Below are positions 1-15,100 of a DNA stretch of 64,000 bases, piece after piece; the first letter of the stretch is position 1; each line of letters starts with the position of its first letter. The stretch lies in the NCBI RefSeq assembly GCF_004027225.2, contig NC_046360.1, positions 3,398,001 through 3,462,000 on the forward strand, in the 5' to 3' direction. The DNA comes from Strigops habroptila (Eukaryota; Chordata; Aves; Psittaciformes; Psittacidae). Under the pieces are notes generated by a model. That model was given only the letters and a program-made list of their open reading frames with translations. It searched no databases and was not told the origin of the DNA. A program made the translations under genes and the position numbers.

Positions 1-58
1 ATTCTTAAATTGTGGAAGAGCAATTTAAGAGAACAGTCAGATATAGAAGCTTTTTCAC

Positions 59-127
59 CTGATTTAATCTTGCTTGCAAGGTCATTCTTCCACCAGAACA
101 AGGTATTCGACTCAACGCAGCCTCAAT
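59..127 (-). CDS. MPHOSPH9: MPHOSPH9 coding exon 22 (last one in window)
   Basis: This 69-base exon encodes residues 1116-1138, [20 protein letters not shown] followed by LNQ. It is bounded by the acceptor TACTAG and the donor GTGAAA. The reading stays in phase 0, so the final exon must lie left of the window. Confidence 0.93.
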
Positions 128-3100
128 CTAGTAACAGAAAATACTTCAGCTGTAAATTAGTTTTAAGAGCCAGTATAAGCCTTCCTAACTCATTTTACAA
201 AGAGAGGTGAGGTGTATAGATTAGACACACATCCACTCTTGTTCTTAAACACAAGTATGTTACAGTAATTCTGTGCTGTACAAAACTGATACGGAAGTTA
301 GAATTCATAAGCAGACTCTCCCAAGGGTCATTTTGAAGTGTTCAAGGCCACACTGGACGGGGCTTGGAGCAACCTGCTCTAGTGGAAGGTATCCCTGCCT
401 GTGGCAGGGGGTTGGAACTGGAGGAGCTTCAAGGCCCCTTCCAACCCAAACCAGTCTAAGAGCCTACGAAGGGAGCACTCTTACTTGCCAGAATAACCTT
501 CCTTATTTGAAAGGCTGATTTAAATCATTGGCCATTAAGGAAGAAAGTAAATTCACTCCAACTCTTCCATTCACACTGTGCTTATGTTAAAGTGACTCTC
601 CTTTAAGGAAGTTAGGGACAGAAAAGGACTGGAGTATGGGAAGTAGAGCAGGGAACGATAATGGCCCATTCCCAGGCTAACACTAGAAACTGTGCATGAA
701 TTTCAGCCACGCATTGCAGGGGTGCATGGCTACACCCCTCACCTCTCATACAACAATTATGTTCCATGATAATTTTAAAATACAAATAATCTTTGCCTGT
801 TGCTTTTCTTGAGTCAGCTCATCAAAAAGCCTCTCTGTTTCAGCCAGAGTCTTAATTCTTGCTGTGTATTTGAAGTCCCCCTCACATGTGGGTAGCACTG
901 GCTCATATTTCTGTGCTACACTCCTCTCGTCCCAGGCTGTCGCTTTCTTCGTTCCAGTATTGATGGATTCAGCACAAGAGCTGTGTCTGACACCTGAGTG
1001 CTGCCTTCCTGTCAACAAAATAGAGGTCTTTTTATTCATTTTGTAATTGTCTGTGAAATTATTACATAGAAGAGAAAAATAAGCTAATAACAGGAAAAGC
1101 AGAGTGACCTTGGAGGTACATAAACTGAGGACAGTGACTAGCAAAGCCTCGTTAGCTTGCCTTAGGCAAACTTCCCAGAAGAATGGGAAACATTTGTACG
1201 GATGATCTTTCAAGTGATCTTTATAACACAGCACATTTTTTTTGGCTAACAAACAGATTACTGTGCTAATTAGGAAAGACTTTTACTATTACAACATTTC
1301 TAAATATCACTAAATATCATAGTTGTCATGAAAACACTCGTCTAAATAAATGCATTAATAAAAACAAAAGCAGAACATTGTGACAAGATTTACAAAAGTG
1401 AGGAAAGATTTGGTTTAATCAATCATTTAAAACATCTGAAACAACTGCTTTTATTATAGTTACTCTTTGCTATCTGTAACGTGATGTTTAGCAACAGAAT
1501 TTTATTAGTATCACTGAGAATGTACATCTTTATACACATCCTACTAAGATATGCATTGTGTAACTGAGTTAAGCATAGGAAAACATGCTGCCCTTCTTTC
1601 TCAACTGAATTATTGCTGTTGTTCCATTGTGTTTGTGCACACACACATATACATAAAAATAAAATATGAATGGTATTTCTCTGTGCACAGACTAAGACAA
1701 GATTTAGAGGGGTTTTAGAAGTTGGACTTCATAGAAGTGTCAGCTTTCTATTTAAGCAGCTATTACCAATAGAGAAAGTTTCCCCCCAGTTTGATAGATT
1801 ACCTTCTGTATCATCTAGTGAGAGGAACTGGAGCCTTTTTCTTGGATTATTGTGCTGTAAAGTAGATGTAGGACCAGTTTCCAGGTCATCTAGAAGTACA
1901 TCAAATCTACAGAGCAGGAAGCACAAAACAATCACTAGCTAGAAATCATGCAGCAATATAATATTTTCTACTTTTTCACCTTTTGGTTAAATAAACAATT
2001 TTTTAATAAAAACACTTTCTATCCCACAGCATTTCAAGTCTTCTGCTCACTGCTCATAGTGCCATAGCCCAATATACTCCCATTTGCACACACCAAAACA
2101 CCCCGTTTGTGTGACTTTCTTTCAGAGGCAGGCCAAGCTCCCAATGTTTCTTGACAGTTTTAAAGTTAAACTTAGCTTTATATTTGGATATCTTCACTTG
2201 ACTCATTTTCTAGGACTTTTAATGAACAAGAAAGAGCAGTATTAAGCCTGCATAAACATACTGCTGCCACAGTAATGGTCAGAACACAACTGTATCCACA
2301 AGCCTCGTACCTTGTCACTGTGTTTTCATTTTTGCTAAGCAAATGGCTAAATCCAGGAGAGAGGTTTTCTTTTGGAGATCGTTTTGGGCTGTATGTCACA
2401 GACACCGGTGCCAACATTATCTCTCTTCTTGCTGCAAAAGACAGAGTATGTTTAACTACCCAGAACTTCTCCCAGTGCAGCATGTCCCACTCACGTGATC
2501 AGATGCTTACATCTTAAATGAATGCTTTTCAAAGCTGTCTACATGTTTATTTAAATTAGATGAAAAGTGCATCACAGCACAGAAAAATTAAAATAAACTT
2601 AGAGCGCTCATGTTTTCTACAATTACAGCCAAGCTTTTACTTTCCAGACTGTTAGAGTAATGCAGAAGTTCTATCTTTATTTTTCTTTCTTCTAGAGCAG
2701 CTTTTCATTATTTGATTCTACTTCTTGAGTAACACAAACCAAACTTCAGAAATGCACTGACTTGGAGTATTTGATTTCCTGTTTGGAGGAGGAAGGGACG
2801 ATGACCTCTGGCCAGAAGGGGAGCTGTACCGTTTCGGTCTGTGCTGGTCTCTCCCTTTCTCTGGGGATCGATTAGCAACTAAAGCAGCTTCAACAAACCC
2901 AACAGTTTGACGTCGATTTGATGTTTCTAATTAAACAGGGAAAAAGAAGTATTATGTTAATCAATCTTTTTCAATACAAGAACCAGGAAATATTCTGCTG
3001 TATTCAGCTTGGACTGTACAAAAACTGCATTTACTCTGCCTGACATCAACATGTTTTGCTCGAGTCTTATTCCCTACTCATCGTACTCATGAAAGATGGA

Positions 3101-6100
3101 TTAACTTATGAAAAAGGATGCTTTGCATGTGTGAGGAAACAATGCTAAACAACACTGATTTAGCAGAGAAAGTGGAAAGCAGGACAAAAGCATCTTTTGG
3201 GAAAGAAGATTGGAATCCCTGCCTGAACCAAGAATATAAGCATTTAAGATAAACTCAGTGTTTTCTAATTACAAGGCTTCCTAGATCAAGGTAGTTAGAA
3301 CAGCTTGGTGCAGTCCTACAGCACATATGCCAGCTTTCTTAGTAACATTGTGATACAACACCATGAGAACAAAACTATAATGGATGTACAGCCAGCCAGA
3401 GCATTGCTAGGGCTCCATTAGCTGTTTATAAATACTGAGATATTCTTAGAAAAAGGACATTAGCTACTCTCCAGCTTGAGACTTAACAGCAACCGTTGCA
3501 TTCCCTCTATTTTAAACAAGTCACTTAGCTGCACAATAGTAAATTTTCTTAGGAAAACTCCAGTAGTTTGTATGCTAAAATGGTTTTTATCCCATCACAT
3601 AAGCCTGATGGACTTTAATGCCAAGAATAACAAAACCAAAACATGCAGCAAAGAAAAGCCAGTGAAGACAAGTTCAGGAATATGAAAATATAGTAAAAGT
3701 TACTAGCTGATGCATCTTCTTTTTCTGTCTGTGTACCCCAATCTTTAAATGCTTTTCCTTCTTCAAGTTCTTTAAAGGCTTTTATAATTGGTGCTTCTGA
3801 CATCTCAACTTCTTTCTTTTCTGATGTGGTTGTTGAAGAGTCTTCTTGCGAGGAGTCTTTCTCAGGAGGAGAATGGTGCCTTAAGAATATGAGGCAGTGA
3901 AGGAAAAAACTGATCAAGCTTTTTACTTTATTTCGTATATCCAAACACTGAGTGAATAAACAAAAACCTGGAGAAATTTAGTTTGAGATTTGCAGTCATC
4001 AAACCAAGAACTTTAAGGGTGCTTTTTAATTTCAGCCAAGGACTTCAGAAGATTGTGCTACAGCCAATGCAGGAACCTAAAGTGGAATGGTGTCAGTTAA
4101 ATTCAGTGACTTGATACATTCTTAGAACTAAGTATGTCCTGACAGAGGCTTTAGAAACTTCTAAGGAAAGTAAGAAGGAAAACTACTAAATTACACCCTA
4201 AATTACACCTGGAGTTTCACACTTGTGGAAAGCTGCAGCCAACTGCTACAGCTCACATGCAACACAACAGAGCACACTGCGTCCAAACTCAAACATGTAA
4301 AGGCAGCAGCACAAGATGCAGTTGAAGCTTTTGATGTTTCAAGGAAGGTACTGAAAGCTGCTCCTGTTTCATACCAGGCTGGTAAAGGAAGGTGATTTTA
4401 TTTTTAAGGAATTGTAGAGTATCTACAACATGGAGATTTTTTTAAGAGCTCTATTTAACAAGTACAAAAATCTGGAAATATAAATGTAGAAATATAAATC
4501 TAGTCAAGGAAACCAACTCACCTGGAAGGAATGTAGGTTTCTTCTAGTCTGTTATCTTTGGAGCTTTCCTGGACTTCCAAAGGCTGGCCAGTGAAGATTG
4601 AATACTCTGCTCCTGGTATCAACCATTTCCTCCTGCTGACATCAGGAGTTGCCAACTTGCTGTGGGAACAAAACACTTCAGAATTAGGAAAGACTTTGGA
4701 GGTTTTTTTCTTCCTTTCCCCCCCCTTCCCGAAATTGGTCCCTGTAATATATTAATAATAAACTACTTGTATCTTCATAATAATCAAAAATCAGGTTCTC
4801 CACCCAAATACTATTGTTCAATATATACAAATAGACGTCCACAGACATATTACATTATTTTTTTGGGCTTCACAAGATCAGTGCTGAACTGGGAGACACC
4901 AAAGCAGCCATAACTAAGTAATAAAAGGGGGACAAAGCTCTTCAGGTCTTTAAAACACTAAAAAAAACCCCAAACAAACGACAAACACACATACCCCACA
5001 GGACACAAGTCAACTTTAGTTTTCTTACCATAAATCCACAATTCAAACCAGAGTATGCATTTTAAGTCCACTCAAATTCTAACTAATTCTAACTTCCACT
5101 CTCAGGATACCTGTACAAACTGCATTTAGAGACACAGAAAGTAGTAATCGGCTCTTCAAATCGGTGACAAACACACAAAGAAAACCTCCAGTGTCCAACT
5201 GAACTATTAGATTTTATTCCCAAGATCTTTGTTGAGCATGGGAATCCCTATTCCGCTGAGCAATTGAGACCTATCAAACACTCATCTGGGCCCCTCACTA
5301 CAAGAGAGACATTGAGGTGCTGGAGCGGGGCCAGAGAAGGGCAATGGAGCTGGTGCACAAGTGTGCACCACAGAAGGGCCTGGAGCACAAGTGTGATGAG
5401 GAATGGCTGAGGGTTTAGTCTGGAGAAGAGAAGGCTCAGGGGGGACCTTATCGCTCTCTACAACTGCCTGACAGGAAGCTGGAGCCAGGAGGGGGCTGGT
5501 CTCTGCTGCCAAGGAACAAGGGATGGGACAAGAGGAAACGGCCTCAAGCTGCACCAGGGGAGGTTTAGATGGAGCTGAGGAACAATTCCTTCCCCAAAGG
5601 GTGCTCAGGCATTGGAACAGGCTGCCCAGGGCAGGGCTGGAGCCACCGGCCCAGCAAGTGTTCACACACCGTGTAGACGAGGCCCTCAGTGACATGGTTT
5701 AGTGGTGGCCTTGGCAGTGCTGGGGAAGGGTTGGACTTGATGATCTTAAAGGTCTTTTCCAACCTGGTTGATTCTATGATTCTAAGACAGGAGACAATCT
5801 GCCAAAGTCACACACATATTATCCAAAGTATTTATTTGTTTTTAATACTTTCTTGGCATGTGAAGCCTCTGGATTACGTCACATGTGTTTAATCCCATTT
5901 AGCCTACAGACTGACTTGATCTTAATCCATTTTTAGCCAAAACACATTAAAAAGTAGTCTAAACCACATGATCTGCTTTCACGTTGGAATATTCACTTAC
6001 TTGGCACAAGAGGTTCGTAAACGACTTTCAGTAACATGGCGAAGTTTCAGCATGTTTTCATGTTCTACCTGCTTGAGCTGAGCTTCAAGTTTTGAGATTG

Positions 6101-9100
6101 TCCTAATGTGGAAGTAGCAAAGATGCATTAGAAGATTATTTAAATGTGATAAAAGATACACCTTATTTCTTGGAGTCTACTCGTTTTTAATCAGATATCC
6201 TAGGTGAAGCAGAAGAGGAACTACTACATCTCTATCTATCTATCTAAATATACATATATATATGTATTTGAGTTCTAAGGTAGGTAACCTAGCTAGAAAG
6301 ACAGGACCAGGAGACACTGCTGTGGATCAAAACATCCACCTCAGAGGGGCTGGGGAAAACAAAACCAGAACATTTTTCCTCCTTGAAATGATGTACTTAT
6401 ACAAAAGGCTCCCTGGCTGGATTTAATGAGTGGCTCCTGCGTGTCACTCAGGTAACTTCACCAATCTGCTGCTCAGGCTCTTCACAGGATTTCCATCTCC
6501 TCCACATAGCGCAGTCCACTTCTTCCCTGAGCTAGCCCTTGGCAATGCAACACAGTCTTAGGCATTTCCCTCTTGGAGAATAGAAATACAGGGGTTTGGA
6601 GCAGGATATAAAAATCTCCTTTTCCACTAAAATTTCCCCAGTCTGAAATGGTCCCTAAGTAGTAGCATTGAGAATCAGGCAGGAAAAAGGTGCCAACAGA
6701 AATACTTCAACTGTCCTTCATTTCCTCAACAGTCCCAATAAAAATTGAAGGCAGAGTGGTTTTGGCTTCCTTCTATTCCTTTCTTAAACCCTTCCTATTC
6801 ATTCTTTCTATTCTTCTGCTTGAAAAAATCAGGTGATCTGGTCAGCAAAGAAAAGGACAGCGACACCTCCCAACTATCACATTTGCTGTTTCCTGGTTTT
6901 GGGTGAAGACTATGCACAGGTTAATGCTTGTCAGCAATGACATTTGGAATGAATTTTGAGGTGAAACCTGTAGCCACATTTCTAGAAGAATCACCAAACC
7001 CCACACATTTTACAGAGAAAAATAAGTCTTCCTAACAGTCTGGGTTTCAGCTGCTCATATGAAAACATAAGAGGAAGCACACACAAAAGAAGCTCAAAGG
7101 GAAATGAATGACGTGAAACATCAGCTCATTCCACAATGTCTGCCCTACAGCACCCCTAGATGTTCTCCCCTCCCACCTCTCTAGACTTCCCTGCGCAAGT
7201 TGGCTGTTTAACACCCTTGACAAGGAGTGACTGAGAAATCCCACACTAAAAGACATGTTTATAACAGTAAACCCCTTGATGATCACATACATCTTGCTCA
7301 CGGGCTCCCCAGAAAGTATAAAGCTCAATGGATTTCTGTTCTCCCAACCAAAAAAATAGATGGAGGTAGCATGATGGACATCCACAGGAGATATTATTCC
7401 TGCTCTATACATGGAACATCTTTCTATCCTTTATTAATGCATAGGAGCCATAATCTTAGAACAGCAAACTCCTGTCAGCATCCTCACTCCTGAAAACCAG
7501 AACAGAGACTGGTTAGCTGAAGATGGGGTTCCTGAGAGGACAACTGTAGCAGTAAAGGCTTGAGCAGCAGCCTGGCTGGGCTACCTGAGTGACAACCACC
7601 AGAAAGGAAGCAAATCATTACATCCCATGGGAACACATTGTGATTGAGGAAGCAGAAAACAAATGTATCCTAAAATAAGATGATATTTACAGTATGTATG
7701 AAGTAACATAAAACAACATGAAATGATTCGTAAGATGTAATTAAACTTGCAAGATCTACAGCCTTCATAACCTAGGAGTAAATATATAGGCCACTGCCTG
7801 GATTTCATATTGTTAAAACAGTACGAAGACAGCTTCACATTTACCTTTTCAAATCGGATATCTGCGTGTTTGCATCAAGCAATTTGTTTTCAGTTGTATT
7901 TAATGTATCCTACAAGTACACAAGGAAAAAAGTAAAAGGCTTAGAAACTACAGAAGTGTATGAAAAGAAAAAAACCCCGAGTAACTGCATCAGTCTTGAA
8001 AACAATACGTTAAATACACCTTCCTATTTGAAAGGGAGGCCCATTCAATCTGTTGGCTTTGACTTGCAGTGTTTTTGCTGTATATGAATGAAAACCAATA
8101 AATTCCAAACTTCCTCGTTTTCCCTGCAGGGCTCTGAAGATGCAGCAAGAAGCTATCGGGTAAAATAAATATGGATCTTTCCATCTGATCTTTTTCAAAG
8201 TACTTAGGTTAATCCTATGGCACACTATCACACATTTCACATGCTTGGGTTTTTAATTAACTAGCGTGTACTTACCTTTACTCTTTCATGTTCTTTTCCA
8301 AGGGACTCGTATTCTCCTAAAAGCTAAAACAAAACAAAGAACACACAAACCCACACTGAGACCGTTTACAGTTTTGTTGACTGCTGTCATCTAAATTGCT
8401 TGTCTACCACATGCAGAAGCACTACAGGGAATAGAGAATGTACTTCAATAGTATTTGTTAAGTTCTAGCATCTTCTAATTGGAACAAAAAGTTACAGACA
8501 GAACAAGAACGACTGAACTACTTAATATATTTCTTATTCTCAAATGATTTATCTCTAAAGAAACTGAAGGAACTGATTGAACTGATAAAATCACTCACTA
8601 ACTTGAAAGTTGACTTTGTATTTTGCAATCTTAGTTGTAAAAAAGGAGTTAAAGCATGAAGTAGCTTTTCCAGCTAACATCCATTTGCCAATCCATTTAA
8701 AGGTTCCATAAAGCTATTACTGAATCAGAGGATCAACTCCTTTGATTCAGTCTAAGATCATACACAATAAACAGTTTTAGCAAGTTGTGGTGATTTATGA
8801 GAAATACAGTCCATCCTCACTAAGCCTTAGAGAGGGGAAAATAACTTCCTGTAATCCCTCTAAAAATAAAATGAACTAATAGCATGTAGAGTAATAAAAT
8901 ACCTGAGAGACTACAAGGTGTTATCAAGTATACACTTGTTACTTTAAACATCTATGAGGTCCATAGTTATCACCTAACACCTAACCTACTAAATAGCCAG
9001 CTGTCCAATTTCTGTCTCTTAGTTGCGCATTAAGACTTCACAATGGTAAACTTTGAGTAGCTTTCCAAAGCAGGCAGGACTTGCTGTGCTCCCGACACGC

Positions 9101-12100
9101 TGTGTGACTGTGAGCACCACTGCCCCTTCTTTTACTTACATTTTGAAACATTCTGTTTTCTTCCTTTAGCCTCGTGTTTTTATTATCAGATAACTTGTAA
9201 GCCTTCTCAAATGCTTCCTCTAGATCTTGAAGCCTCGATTTTAGCCGACTGATGGTGTTATCCTTCTCCTTATTGGTTGTGCGCATTTCTTCCAGACGTT
9301 CTTGCAAACCTTTGGAATTATTACTGACTGTGTAGAAGCGGTCTCGCCAGTCTGCCTGCAGGAAAACACACATTCATGGTCATGCTTCCTAGAAGATTTG
9401 TTTTCATTTCAGTGTAAAGCATAATCTAAAATCATCTAAATAGAAAACAAGGGTACATCTGTACATTGGAACAGGCTGCTCAGGGCAGTGGTGGAGTCAC
9501 CATCCCTGCAAGAGATCGCGCACCGTGCAGACGAGGCCCTCAGTGCCATGGGTTAGTGGTGGGCTTCGCAGTGCTGGGGTAATGGTTGGCCTTGATAAGC
9601 TTAAAGGTCTTTTCCAACCTGGTTGATTCTACAAACTAAACGAGATTTTTGCTCATTTCTGTGATGTAGAAAGAATGAAAATGAAGACTAAAAACCCAAA
9701 AGATGTATTTATTTTATACGAATTAAAATATGTAGAGGTTAGGCCTCTAATCCTAGCTGATGGTCTTGCTTCCCAGCATAGAAAAATGTCTAAAAGAAGT
9801 GGAATGATTTAGTCTCTCCAGGTGTCTAACTTTCGTGACCAAGGTACTGTTCTTTGACCAGTAAATGCAGCTATGAAGTCATAAGCAAACTGGTCTGACC
9901 TAGTCAGAATGGCTGTATAAATATCCTTAGAGTATTTTTGCCCTGGTGCAGATGAGATGTGTTTTTATCACAGCTCTAAGACATCAGAGAGAGTAATTAA
10001 AACAAAATAAATATATTTAAAAAAAAACCCAAAACATCTAAAGAGAGACATCATGAACACATCACAATATTTCACTGCTAAACTTTGTTTGATCCCTGCT
10101 AACTTGGAAAGGTTGTTCATAAGCAAAAGTGATGATGATTCAAGTCTAAGAAACTCAGCTAGGAAAGTCACTGGTGGAACAGATCGGCTCATTCATATAT
10201 TAAGGAGAAAGGTTGAAAATAAAGAGAGAAAGATACGGAAACACAAATCAGCTTAGTAATGACCAAGTGCATTCTCTTACCCTCCTAGTTAAAAAGCAAC
10301 TTGATTTAAGAACACGTACTTACCACCTGCCTTTCTAGCACAGCATTCTTATTTTCAAGGTCTTTTATGCGAGCACTTGCTTCATTCAGAGCTGCGTCTA
10401 GTTGGTCACACCTATTCAGAACATACAGATTACAAAAATCTCTTGAAACTTTAAAATAAATCTAAATTTTATAGCCTTCTTTCCTTCCTCAAGTATCCCC
10501 ATGAATTTTGGTGCCCAGGGTGTGACCTTCTCCCATAGTGAGCACACAGCACCTCTGCTCCTGGTGGACAAGCAGCAACCTGGGAACATGTGCAGAGACC
10601 CCACATGGCTCAGAGCATAAGAGCTGCAGACCAAAAGCAGCTGAAATGCACCAGAGCAGAGCTGCACTTCAGCTAGCTGCTGACGCTGTGTGGTAATTAA
10701 TAGCTGCAATCATACCGCAAGCTACTTTAACTCAATAAATGACTGCTCAGAAGTCACTTTTAGTAGTTAGCGCACACTACTGCTGGAAGGGAAGTACAGA
10801 AGAGTCCCAGCTACCCAGATACTGCTTCAATTATTCTAAAGGGCATTGATTTTGTAAGTATTTTAACTGTCTAAATTTGCAATATTTGTTTTGACTGGCA
10901 ATAATTATATAAAACTTCTCTATATAGCAAACATTCAAGCTATATCTAATGGAATATATGAGGCACACGGACTACAGCAGTAATATCTGGTCAAAGAGCA
11001 CTGACTAGCAAATTGGCTTTATAAACCTACCAATGAATTCAAGAGTGTGGTTTTAAACTGAAAGATAAAGGATGATGTTCACCAGCATGATAGGCGAGAA
11101 CTATTTTACAACACAGATAGTTCAGTTACAAATTGCTTAGGACAACCTCTGCCTGACAGCCACTCTCGAGCAAAACTTACATTGGCATCAGCAAAAATCA
11201 GGTCAAACAAGACCTCTGGTGCAAACATCATGCTTGCTGCCTAACAATGATTTTAAACTGATCTTAAACACAAGATTGATATTTAATAGGAAAACAGTAG
11301 TATCATAGATGTACATAATCTTCAGAATTGAAGGATGACAAACTTTTCAAGATAATTCTAAACAAGCACACTCAGGTTTTGAAGTGGAAGGAATCCCATG
11401 TCCCAGAGGAAGAGGATGAGCAAGGACCAACAGTACCTGTCAGCAAGGTTTTGATTGATTTTCTTCAAGTCTTCGCATGAAGCAGTTTTATGGCTTGCCT
11501 CTAGCTGCTGTTTCAAGCTGTGTATCTCAGCGTCATAGTAAGCTCGCAGGTCAGCTATGTGCCGAGCATGTTTTTCCCTCAAGTTCTGCCTAATCCTAGT
11601 TTTAAAATAAAGAACAAAAAAAGTTTCCAGCTATCCACATGACCAGGCACTGTTGTATTCATTTGCACATGATGAACTCAGCATATAAATCTCTCTTACG
11701 GAACTTTGCTGCATTCAAATTAAAGCAAAGACAGCTTCATCATCTAAGGCAGTGGTGTCAGACACCCAAAGCTTGCACAGAAGTCTTCCCATTAATATTA
11801 TTATATACAAATGCAATACAAAGCTTTACTCTCTCTTCTTTGCTGTGCACTAGAAACTGTATGTAAAATTATAACAGGAAAGCTCAAAACTCTGAACTAT
11901 CTTGAACCATGACCCTGACATAAGCCCTCACACATGGAATATGCCATGTCTGCTCATCCATGTGCAAATCACAAGAGCTTCAACAGTGAATAGGGGATAT
12001 TTATGTTTCTCAAGTACAGTAATTCTGTGCTTCTCCCACCATTTGCCTCTATATAGGAAAATATAACCCCCACAGAACTTGGAAATCCTCTGCCTGAATT

Positions 12101-15100
12101 AACTCCCTCATACAGCCTATGAGGGAAGTATGGATTTTTATTTTAAAGGTATAAAAAGAAATAACCAAATAAAACAAAGAAAATTGTTTTGCCTTCCAGT
12201 TAAGGCTTTGACATCCGAGGAAGACAGAACACAAATACCGTGCCTTAGGATTAAATAGTATGGTCTAAAGATTAAGTAGAACATCTAAAGAAAGACAATT
12301 GTAAGAAGTAGGAAATGATGCCATCTGCACTTCAGAGGAGAAAAGGAGAACAGCAGCAGTGTGCAGCTATGTTCTAAGCAAACAGCACTTACACGTTGTT
12401 CATTTCACAAGTATTGTCAAGGTTCACTTCCTTCATGCAAGTACCAACTCTACAACCTTCAAAAAGAAACCCAACATTACTTACTTTGACATTATCACAG
12501 GATCTTCAACAGATGCCACTGAAAGGCTGTATTCTGGCAAACTGCTGTCAGCACACTGAACAGAAGATGGAGTGAGAGTCCGTGTTTCTTCCTCCTCAGC
12601 GTTGACTAAGTTATCATTATTAGCATTTGTATATGCCACTGAAAAGGGAGAGCTGGTCTTGTTTTCATTCTGGAATGGGTGATTTCTCCAGAGGTCCAAA
12701 CATACAGCTCTGCTGCTGGTAGGATGTTGTGGAGAATCATTTAACTGAGATGAATTACTTGTCTGTGAAAAAGAGTCTGTGTCACCATGACTTGAAAATC
12801 CGGGCTCTGCCATAGAGTCTGGAGAAAAAGGAGCAGTCTCTTCAGGAATATTGATGAAGCAGGGTCCTGGGTTCTGCTGCCCTGGTTTCATGTGCAGGGT
12901 TGGGTCCAACGTCAAGATCTAGGAAAGAAGTTATAATGCTAAAAAATCCTGTGATTTAACTTTTGTCCTTGTAAATGGAGTTTATCTGAAGACATCAGCA
13001 ATCCATACAATGCATTGCAGGAATTATATTGAATAATCACAGCCATTTACTACAGTTGCTACAATAACTTGGTATGACAAGCAAGATGAAGGGACATATA
13101 ACAGCGTAGATGATACATATTCCCAATGTTTGCAACTTGAGTTTCTAAGTTTCCAGTAAGAATAAAAAGACATATCTAACATCTGTAACTGTCTAAAAAT
13201 GCTTTGACATTTCAGTTACGTAAATAGAAGGACTTTGATGTCTGCCTGTAGGTTGAAACAATAACTTTGTATAGTTATGAAAAATCACTTCATGGATTAT
13301 ATAAACAAGATAGTCACACAGAAGCATCATTACTGGATTTTGTACAAGACAGAAAGCTGTATAAAGAAACAGATATGATAAAGAACAATTACACAACCTC
13401 TGCCTCTTCTGTTTCACGGGTAGAATGAACTTGTCCTGTGGGAAGCAGTACGAAACCCCTGTTCCTGCGACTGCAGTTCCACCTGCATTTCATCAGCTGC
13501 AGCCTCGGCGTAAGCAGATTCATCCCTGCACCATCCTCAAGGTTGTGCAGCAAAGATGCTTGTTTACCCAGGGTGTTTCTGGAGGTTCTTGTCAGCTGGA
13601 TCCCTTCCCAATCTGGCTCACCACGGCTGCACAAATTGCTGTTCCAGCATAAAACTGGAGGTGGCAGCAGGGGCCAATTAATGTGAAACCAGCCTGTAAC
13701 TGATCCTATCTTCAAACTGAGACGTGAAGTAAAGAAATCAGTGTTACCTCTGGTGGGTGACTTGACTGGGAAGAAGGCATAAAATTCTGGTCTGGCAGCT
13801 GCTTGTTTTCCCTTTGTCTTTTATGATAAATATCCTTCAATGATGACACCTTCGTTTCATCAGCAGAAGACAACTTCAACAGGCAAAATTGTGACATTAC
13901 TTTTCCTGAACACAATCCTCCATCCCCAAGATAGATAAAGCAAGTTCTGGGGTGGGTTTAGCTAATAAAGCAGTGCAGAACAGGAGAAGGCTTTATTCAG
14001 CACACCCAGTTTAAAAAAGGGTCTTCAGTGAGGCACATACACCTTTCATGCACTAGTCAGGCTCTTTTCAACTCCTATACACACGATTTCTTTCAAGTGA
14101 TAAGGTCAGTCAATTGCTAGTGATGTTAGTGGGGTTAAATGAATAATGAAGAAACAGAACATGAGACACTGAGTTAACAGAAGAGTTCTCACAGGGAAGT
14201 TGGCTTCTGGAGGGCTGATTCTTTCCATTGTAGGAAAAAAAAAGGCAAAGACAACAAGCAACTATCAACCAACTTTTAAAACACAAAGTTTACCTGCTCC
14301 TGTGATGCTTTTGTAGAGAAAATATCAGCGAATTCACTTCTGAAGTTGTCTGGTAAAGGGTGATACATCTCCTTCTCATCTAATTTCCAGTATGAAAGTC
14401 CTGGTAAGAAGAAACATGGAAAGAAAATAAATAAGTAAATAATTACAAATTTCAAGCTCATGGCTATAAAACGGAATCCCAAAATCCATTAGTAAAATGT
14501 TACTGTGTCAGCTTGCAAAAATACTGTATTAATTATTTGTATCTATTACTTAAGGATCTCACTAAAGCATTTGTTACCAGAAGTTAGAAAAATCCCAATG
14601 CAAAGCACAGGCAACATGATCAGCATCACATCACACAGCATCAGTAACCACAGCTATCAATCAGTGAAAACACGTAGATTTACTCTTTGGTGTTTAAGGG
14701 ACAAATCCTCATTTACCATAAACTTGTGCATTTCTATTGATTCCAGTATAGCACTTAAAACTTGTATTACCCAAGGAATAATCCCAGGCAGCCACTTGAT
14801 ACTACAAACTCTTCAGTTTGCTACTCAACAGCACTCTGTAGCATGCAAAGAGACAGACTACCAGGACTAAGAGGGATGGCACACGAGGAACAGATAGAGT
14901 CTCAACCCCACTTCAATTTCTTATATGTGTCCCTCTCTCAATGGGTTGTGCAGAAGCAATAAATATAGAGTTTGCAGGGCTGCATCTCTGTGCCCCTGCT
15001 TGTTACTCAAATGAATCCACCCTGTTACAATCAAAATATGTGAATTAGTTGTTTGCTTTCACAAAAAAAACCAACCAAAATAAAACAGAAACCCCACATC

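Noticed and set aside
2718-2761. Read-through of MPHOSPH9 exon 18 to a stop at 2718-2720 as the gene's end
   Set aside because: Four further exons with clear family sequence follow and join in phase through the GTCAGT donor, so the stop lies in an intron. A short isoform cannot be excluded.
5282-5695. A 137-codon minus-strand frame
   Set aside because: It is the reverse shadow of a CR1 LINE fragment.
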